This document shows positions 42,070 through 46,753 of a DNA stretch of 46,753 nucleotides, piece by piece. Made by a program: the position numbers and the translations under genes. Within the stretch, counting starts at the first letter, position 1, and every line of letters starts with the position of its first letter. The notes below the pieces were generated by a model, which was not told the origin of the DNA, did not search any database, and was given only the letters and a program-made list of their open reading frames with translations. The DNA is from Acidobacteriota bacterium (GTDB lineage: Bacteria; Acidobacteriota; Vicinamibacteria; Vicinamibacterales; SCN-69-37): NCBI GenBank assembly GCA_024640135.1, contig JAHEFO010000005.1, positions 1 to 46,753 on the forward strand. Direction: 5' to 3'.

Positions 42070-42660
42070 CTACCTCCCCACCTTGCCGATCATCCGCATG
42101 ATGTCATCCAGGGGATTGCCGTCGCCGTCCAGATCCAACATCGACGCGAGTCCGCTGCCCGATTTGGCGCCGGCTCCGGAGGCGCTGCCTCCAAGCAATC
42201 CTCCCAACAGATCGCCGAGTCCGCCACCGGCCGGCGCCATCGGTGCCTGGGCGCCACCGCCCTGCTGCTTCGAAATGAAGCCACCGACGAGCATCGCCAG
42301 CATCGGCAACATCTTCTTGAGCACCGATGCATCGAGTCCCGACTGCGACGAGGCGTTTTTCGCCACCGCGCGGCTCACGTCCTTCGAACCGAAGATTTGC
42401 CCGAGCACGTCGTTACCGCGGGCCACATTCGTCGGCCTCGCCCCCAGCACGTCGTCGAGCAGCCCACCACCGCCGAGTTGACCGAGCAAACCGCCGAGCC
42501 CTTCCAGGCCGGAGGTCTGCTGCGCCTGTTTCTTGAACCCTCCGAGAACCGCCGGGCCCAGAGCTGCAGCGCCCTTCGCCGCATCGGCTTCGCTGACGCC
42601 GAGTTCCCGGGCGATTGATTGAAGGCCGCCCATCTGGGCAAGGATGTCTGAAAGCTGCAT
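42070..42660 (-). CDS. DUF937 (YidB-like) protein
   Basis: The 196-aa protein has the DUF937 pattern: an N-terminal helical segment (LSDILAQMGGLQSIARELGVSEADAAKGAAALGPAVLGGFKKQA), glycine-rich loops (GLGGLLGQLGGGGLLDD), DVLGQIFGSKDVSRAVAKNASSQSGLDASVLKKMLPMLAMLVGGFIS, and a C-terminal LDLDGDGNPLDDIMRMI. Function is unknown. AAAGGAG lies 8 nt before the ATG. A weak TTGCAG-17-AATCAT is seen further upstream. Confidence 0.87.
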   Translation of the reverse strand: MQLSDILAQMGGLQSIARELGVSEADAAKGAAALGPAVLGGFKKQAQQTSGLEGLGGLLGQLGGGGLLDDVLGARPTNVARGNDVLGQIFGSKDVSRAVAKNASSQSGLDASVLKKMLPMLAMLVGGFISKQQGGGAQAPMAPAGGGLGDLLGGLLGGSASGAGAKSGSGLASMLDLDGDGNPLDDIMRMIGKVGR

Positions 42661-42795
42661 TGTCGGCTCCTTTGGCTGGTCGTTTGGCGGTGTCGCCCTT
42701 CATGATTGCGTTTGGCACCGCGGACTGCAAGGACAATGGTGGAACACCGGGCTCTGCTGACCGCCGCCCCTGACGATCGGCGGAATCCGGTGACA

Positions 42796-42825
42796 CTGAC
42801 AGAGTCGAAAGTGTGGCTCTACAAT
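42796..42825 (+). promoter_or_regulatory. Promoter of BNR protein copy 2, leaderless geometry
   Basis: CTGACA (42796-42801), an 18-nt spacer and TACAAT (42820-42825) make a good vegetative-type promoter. The GTG start at 42832 lies only 6 nt after the -10 box, where the transcript itself should begin. Confidence 0.6.
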
Positions 42826-42831
42826 ACTGGC

Positions 42832-45492
42832 GTGGATACGAAAGCCCCCCTTCGCCTTATTCTCGCGGCTGCGTTTCTTGCGGCCGCGTCGGCTGCGCCT
42901 GTGGCTCGCCAGTCGGCGCAGGCCACCTCCCCCGCAGAACGCCGTCAATCCTGGATTGACCACGTGGCCATGCGGGACGGGTCTGAGTTTCGCGGCATGC
43001 GCTGGCACGCGCTGGGACCGTCGCAGCAGGGATCGCGAATAGAAGCGATCGCGTTGTCACCGGGCGATCCAGCGACCATGTACGTAGGACCTGGCGGCGG
43101 CAACGTCTGGAAGACCACCAACAACGGAATCACATGGTCCCCAGTCTTCGACCATGAATCCGCATTCTCGATCGGCGACATCGCCGTCGCGCCGTCCGAC
43201 GAATCCATCGTCTGGGTCGGCACCGGAGAGGTGCAGCCAAGGCATAGCGGTCCGTCGTTTTCCGGGACCGGTGTGTTCAAGTCTTCCGACGCCGGGCAGA
43301 CGTGGACCAACCAGGGCCTCGGCGACACGCATCACATTGGCAAGGTCCTGATCCATCCGACCAATCCGGACCTCGTGTACGTGGCGGCCATGGGCCACTT
43401 CCGATCGGCCAACGACGAACGCGGCGTGTTCCGGACGACCGACGGCGGCCGAACTTGGAGCCGGTCGCTTTTTGTCAGCGACCAGACCGGCGTCATCGAT
43501 CTGGTGATGGATTCATCAGATCCCGACACGCTTCTTGCCTGGGCCTGGCAACTGACCGTGGACGGCGAGAGCGGCCCCCAGAGCGGGCTCTACAAAACGA
43601 CTGACGCGGGTGTGAGCTGGAAGAAGATCACGGCCGGATTACCGGCCGGTCCGATGGGGCGCGCGGGACTCGACATTGCGCCGAGCCGGCCCAACGTCAT
43701 GTACGCCTTTGTCGACAACTGGACGCCGGTGACGGGCGATGGCAACCGCTCCATCGTCGGTGGCGAAGTCTACCGCTCTGACGATCGCGGTGAGTCCTGG
43801 AAGAAGGCGAATACCGACGATACCTATGGCGTATTTGGCATCTTTGGATGGAAGTTTGCCGATGTGCGCATATCGCCCATCGACGAGAACGAGCTCTACA
43901 TCCTTGGCAACCGGATGTTCCGTTCCACCGACGGCGGCAAGACCTTCACGCGCATCGGCGAAACGATTCGACGGGTCAACAATACGCCCGGCGAAACAAT
44001 GCACCTCGATCACCATGAACTCGTGATCGACCCCAGGAATCCAGCGCGCCTGATCCTGGGCAACGATGGCGGCGTGTTCATCTCACACGACAAGGGCGCC
44101 ACCTGGCTCCATCTCAACAACATTCCGATCGGCCAGTTCTACTTCGTCACGGTTGATGACGGAGATCCCTATCGCATTTATGCCGGGTCACAGGACACCG
44201 GCGCGCTCGTGGGGCCATCGACGTATCGCTACGCCGCCGATCCGGTTGCGACTGATGCGTGGCGCTACATCTGGCTCGATCAGTGGACCGGCGGCGATGC
44301 ATTTACGACGCTTCCGGACCCCACCCATCCAGGGCTGGTGTACTACGAGCACCAGAATGGCGCGATGCGGCGCATCGACATGTCGGTCGGAAATCCCTAC
44401 TCCGGGGGACCGGCGACCGAAGTGGTTCGGCCGCGTCCGGCCGACGGTGATCCTCCGGTGCGCTTCAGCTGGTTCACGCCGTATCTCATCTCGCATCACG
44501 ACCCGCACACCTTGTATGCCGCGGGCAACGTCGTGTTCAAGACCACCGACCGGGCGGCGACCTGGCGCCGGATCAGTCCCGACCTCGGCGAGCCGGGAAG
44601 CACCGAACGCGCGATGGTGCCGACCGGCGCGATCACGACGCTGAGCGAGTCGAGACTGAAGGCAGGCGTCCTCTATGCCGGCACTGAGGGTGGCAAGGTC
44701 TGGGTGACCCAGGACGATGGTGAACAGTGGGCCGAGATCACGGCAGGCCTGAGAGACAGCAAGTGGGTCACGCGCGTAGTGGCGTCTGAGCATGATGAGG
44801 CGGTGGTCTACGCCGCTCAGAGCGGGTACCGGCAGGACGACTTCAGGTCGTACATCTTCCGATCGGCCGATCACGGCACCACGTGGCAATCGATTGCCAA
44901 CGGCCTGCCTGCCGAGCCCGTCAACGTCATCATTGAGGACCCGACATCACCCTCCATTCTCTACGTGGGGACGGATCTGGGTGTCTACGTCACGCTGGAC
45001 GCCGGCCGGTCCTGGCAATCGCTCGTCGCGGATCTCCCCAGCACGCCCGTCTACGACCTTGTTGTTCATCGGCGGGAAGGCGAACTGATCGCCGCGACAC
45101 ATGGGCGGGGGCTCTTCCTTCTGGATGTGCGGCCGGTTCAGGCGAGTGCGGCGGCCACTTCCGGGCCCGGACTTACCGTGTTCCCGGTACGTCCCGTCCG
45201 ACTGACCTGGCACGTGCGGCGTGAAGTGCCCCCGCAGCCCCCTCGGGGAATCGCGGAAATCCACTACCGAGTGGCTGCGGGCGGCGATGTGCAGATGATC
45301 GTTCGAGACGGACAGGGACGCGTGGTCAGGACCCTGGCCGGTCGCGCCGTGCCGGGCGTCAATGTCCTCGAGTGGGACGCGCGCAATGATGCCGGCCGGG
45401 ACATGGCCCCTGGCACCTACCAGGTGGAGGTCAGCTCGGCAGGGATGCAGGCAACCACGATGGTGGAGTTGTTGCCAGTGGAGCCGCGCTAG
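42832..45492 (+). CDS. Secreted BNR/VPS10-like beta-propeller protein, copy 2
   Basis: The 886-aa protein from the GTG at 42832 has a signal peptide (MDTKAPLRLILAAAFLAAASAAPVA). BNR/Asp-box repeats follow (GGGNVWKTTNNGITWSPVF, GVFKSSDAGQTWTNQG, GVFRTTDGGRTWSRSLF, GLYKTTDAGVSWKKI, EVYRSDDRGESWKKA, and others). The C-terminus is a FlgD-like Ig unit (LEWDARNDAGRDMAPGTYQVEVSSAG). The frame is open upstream to 42706, but only the GTG gives a signal peptide and fits the promoter. It is paralogous to 35481-38090. Function unknown; glycosidase labels would be unsupported. Confidence 0.88.
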   Translation: MDTKAPLRLILAAAFLAAASAAPVARQSAQATSPAERRQSWIDHVAMRDGSEFRGMRWHALGPSQQGSRIEAIALSPGDPATMYVGPGGGNVWKTTNNGITWSPVFDHESAFSIGDIAVAPSDESIVWVGTGEVQPRHSGPSFSGTGVFKSSDAGQTWTNQGLGDTHHIGKVLIHPTNPDLVYVAAMGHFRSANDERGVFRTTDGGRTWSRSLFVSDQTGVIDLVMDSSDPDTLLAWAWQLTVDGESGPQSGLYKTTDAGVSWKKITAGLPAGPMGRAGLDIAPSRPNVMYAFVDNWTPVTGDGNRSIVGGEVYRSDDRGESWKKANTDDTYGVFGIFGWKFADVRISPIDENELYILGNRMFRSTDGGKTFTRIGETIRRVNNTPGETMHLDHHELVIDPRNPARLILGNDGGVFISHDKGATWLHLNNIPIGQFYFVTVDDGDPYRIYAGSQDTGALVGPSTYRYAADPVATDAWRYIWLDQWTGGDAFTTLPDPTHPGLVYYEHQNGAMRRIDMSVGNPYSGGPATEVVRPRPADGDPPVRFSWFTPYLISHHDPHTLYAAGNVVFKTTDRAATWRRISPDLGEPGSTERAMVPTGAITTLSESRLKAGVLYAGTEGGKVWVTQDDGEQWAEITAGLRDSKWVTRVVASEHDEAVVYAAQSGYRQDDFRSYIFRSADHGTTWQSIANGLPAEPVNVIIEDPTSPSILYVGTDLGVYVTLDAGRSWQSLVADLPSTPVYDLVVHRREGELIAATHGRGLFLLDVRPVQASAAATSGPGLTVFPVRPVRLTWHVRREVPPQPPRGIAEIHYRVAAGGDVQMIVRDGQGRVVRTLAGRAVPGVNVLEWDARNDAGRDMAPGTYQVEVSSAGMQATTMVELLPVEPR

Positions 45493-45538
45493 TGGCCTGA
45501 CACCGAAGGCATGGTGCAGAGGCAGACGCGATTGTCGC

Positions 45539-45853
45539 TCACCCGCCGAACGACTTCTGCCCGCCGACTGTCAGCGTCCAATCCGACTCCAACTGCGGAC
45601 CATCCAGATTCTGATAGATCGGAAGCAGCGCTTCGATCGCCAGACGGTGGCCACGAAGGCTGCCACTGCCGGACAGGTTGAGGCCGAGGCCAACGCTCGC
45701 CCGTGTCCCGCCGCGCAGAGACGGATTCGCCGTCGGCACCATCGCCGGGTTGAGCGCGGGGTCGGCACCGTGGATGGTGCCCCAGCGATTCAGTTCCCCC
45801 CTGAACGACAGGCCCGGTAACCGCCGGCACACTCCAAGGCGCCCTGACGTCAT
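45539..45853 (-). pseudogene. C-terminal remnant of an outer-membrane barrel (phenol-MetA-type transporter) protein
   Basis: A 104-aa frame begins at ATG 45853, overlapping the stop of the PLP-enzyme gene (ATGA). Its content is only the end of a beta-barrel: FRGELNRWGTIHGADPALNPAMVPTANPSLRGGTRASVGLGLNL, GHRLAIEALLPIYQNLDGPQLESDWTLTVGGQKSF, with a C-terminal aromatic. As I recall, full-length relatives are several times longer, with a signal peptide and more strands, none of which is visible. The frame upstream of 45853 overlaps the enzyme gene and does not continue the barrel. I judge it a 5'-deleted pseudogene, though a translated short peptide cannot be excluded. 45493-45538 holds nothing recognisable. 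Confidence 0.65.
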
Positions 45854-46753
45854 GCTTTCAGCGCATAGAGCAGGTCGCGCTTCAGGTCGGACAGGTGCTC
45901 GAGACCCACTGAGGCCCGGATCAGCCCCGCGGTCACGCCCAGCGCCTCCAACTCTGCCGGCGGAACGTCGGCATGGGTCATGGCCATCGGGTGCTCCACC
46001 AGGCTCTCGGTGCCACCCAGCGACACCGCCAGCCGGAACACCTCGAACCGGTCGAGGATTGCGAAGGCCGTCTCCTCCCCGCCGTCCACCTCGAAGGCAA
46101 TCAGCGAGCCCGCGCCGGTGCACTGACGATGGAATAGCGCGTGCTGGGGCGAGCCCTCTTCAAGCTGTGACGGGTGCAATACCCGAATCACACGCGGATG
46201 CTCGGCGAGCACTTCCGCCAGGACCCGGGCGCTCTTGGCTTGCCGGCGCATGCGCACCGACACCGTCTCGAGCGAGCGCAGCAGCAGCCAGCCGTTGAAC
46301 GGCGTCGTGATTGTGCCGAGAATCGTGCGCAAGTCCTTGATCGGCCCAACCAGAGACGCGGGACCGGTGAGCACACCGGCCACCAGATCGCTGTGCCCGC
46401 CCAGAAACTTGGTCGCCGAGTAGACAACCAGGTCGGCACCCAGGGGCGCAGGACGCTGAAAGACCGGTCCCAGCAACGTGTTGTCCACAACGACAACCGC
46501 GCCAGGGCCCTCGCGTCCTGGCGACAGTTCGCGCGCCAGCTTCGCGACTGCGGCGATATCAGTGTGAACCAGGTTGGGGTTCGCCGGCGTCTCGACGAAG
46601 ATCACTTTGACACGCTCTGCGCCCACGTCGATCGCCGCCGCGCGCAGGGCGTCAGGTGCGCCGTCTCCCGCAGGCACGAAACGCGCCTCCACGCCAAAGC
46701 GCGCCAGCACGTGCGTGAACAGATAGTGCGTGCCGCCGTACACGGGCGAGGTG
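45850..46753 (-). CDS. Cystathionine gamma-synthase/lyase-type PLP enzyme (5' end outside window)
   Basis: The frame is open to the window edge; the GTG at 46743 is the valine of SPVYGGTHYLF, so the N-terminal roughly 100 residues are missing. Family marks are VKVIFVETPANPNLVHTDIAAVA, VVVVDNTLLGPVFQRP, the PLP lysine in LVVYSATKFLGGHSDLVAG, and the C-terminal LAVSLGGTESLVEHPMAMTHADVP with GLIRASVGLEHLSDLKRDL. Members catalyse gamma-replacement or elimination on cysteine, homoserine esters or methionine. Which one cannot be decided here. Confidence 0.92.
   Translation of the reverse strand, partial: TSPVYGGTHYLFTHVLARFGVEARFVPAGDGAPDALRAAAIDVGAERVKVIFVETPANPNLVHTDIAAVAKLARELSPGREGPGAVVVVDNTLLGPVFQRPAPLGADLVVYSATKFLGGHSDLVAGVLTGPASLVGPIKDLRTILGTITTPFNGWLLLRSLETVSVRMRRQAKSARVLAEVLAEHPRVIRVLHPSQLEEGSPQHALFHRQCTGAGSLIAFEVDGGEETAFAILDRFEVFRLAVSLGGTESLVEHPMAMTHADVPPAELEALGVTAGLIRASVGLEHLSDLKRDLLYALKA

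Noticed and set aside
42712-42729. Possible sigma-54 promoter (TTGGCACCGCGGACTGCA) before the second BNR gene
   Set aside because: The GG-to-GC spacing is 11 rather than the required 10 nt, and a good vegetative-type promoter lies closer to the start.
42706-42831. Earlier ATG start for the second BNR protein
   Set aside because: The added residues (MRLAPRTARTMVEHRA...) precede the signal peptide and would lie upstream of the predicted transcription start.
45854-46123. Upstream part of the 45539-46123 minus-strand frame as a coding extension of the barrel remnant
   Set aside because: The segment is a shadow of the PLP-enzyme gene and shows no beta-barrel pattern.

Overview
The window is about 46.7 kb of dense, GC-rich bacterial chromosome with no tRNA, rRNA, CRISPR array or intact insertion sequence that I can see. 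The gene content suggests a member of the Acidobacteriota, probably the Vicinamibacteria (subdivision 6): Gram-negative features (Mpl, OmpA-type peptidoglycan binding, an outer-membrane barrel remnant), NtrY/NtrX, paired secreted BNR/VPS10-like proteins, and an HrcA/CIRCE-type groESL operon. The lineage is inferred from this mix; no marker was searched.

Layout. 1-621 is the 3' end of a MacB/FtsX-type ABC permease. 634-6279 (minus) is a tightly coupled nagZ-ldcA-mpl-murB-murA operon that joins cell-wall recycling (muropeptide trimming and re-ligation) to the first steps of new UDP-MurNAc synthesis. It is divergent from a GHMP-family sugar kinase (6302-7297), and the two share one symmetric -10 element. 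A 64-aa orphan protein follows. From 22589 down to 7558 almost everything lies on the minus strand with tiny gaps or 1-19 nt overlaps: TPR protein, zinc-ribbon RDD protein, pgpA, cinA, gpsA, ftsY, ribD, ribE, ribBA, a secreted unknown, then ffh-rpsP-khpA-rimM-trmD-rplS-rnhB, a small membrane protein, a ThiE/TenI protein and a short RodZ-like protein.

22685-23584 is ftcD (plus). 29441-23686 (minus) holds a YbhN-like membrane protein, nrdR, a DUF4390 protein and the ntrY-ntrX two-component pair. 29510-38090 (plus) holds a DUF4097-like protein, purC, a one-domain Fis-type HTH protein, groES-groEL behind a CIRCE operator and ending in a strong intrinsic terminator, an M24 peptidase lipoprotein and a large BNR/VPS10-like secreted protein.

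41597-38117 (minus) is the most unusual segment: a four-gene set of a coiled-coil protein, a membrane-spanning protein with a cytoplasmic longin/roadblock-like region and a periplasmic OmpA domain, a Rab-like small GTPase, and a PAS-like protein. It looks like a route by which a cytoplasmic GTPase could be linked to the cell wall. It is followed by an FKBP isomerase and a DUF937 protein (minus), a second BNR/VPS10-like protein (plus), the C-terminal remnant of an outer-membrane barrel protein, and a trans-sulfuration-type PLP enzyme cut by the window end (both minus).

Intergenic DNA is scarce, but several of the spacers carry short degenerate tandem repeats of 7-8 bp, and several promoters place the -10 box so close to the start codon that leaderless mRNAs are likely.
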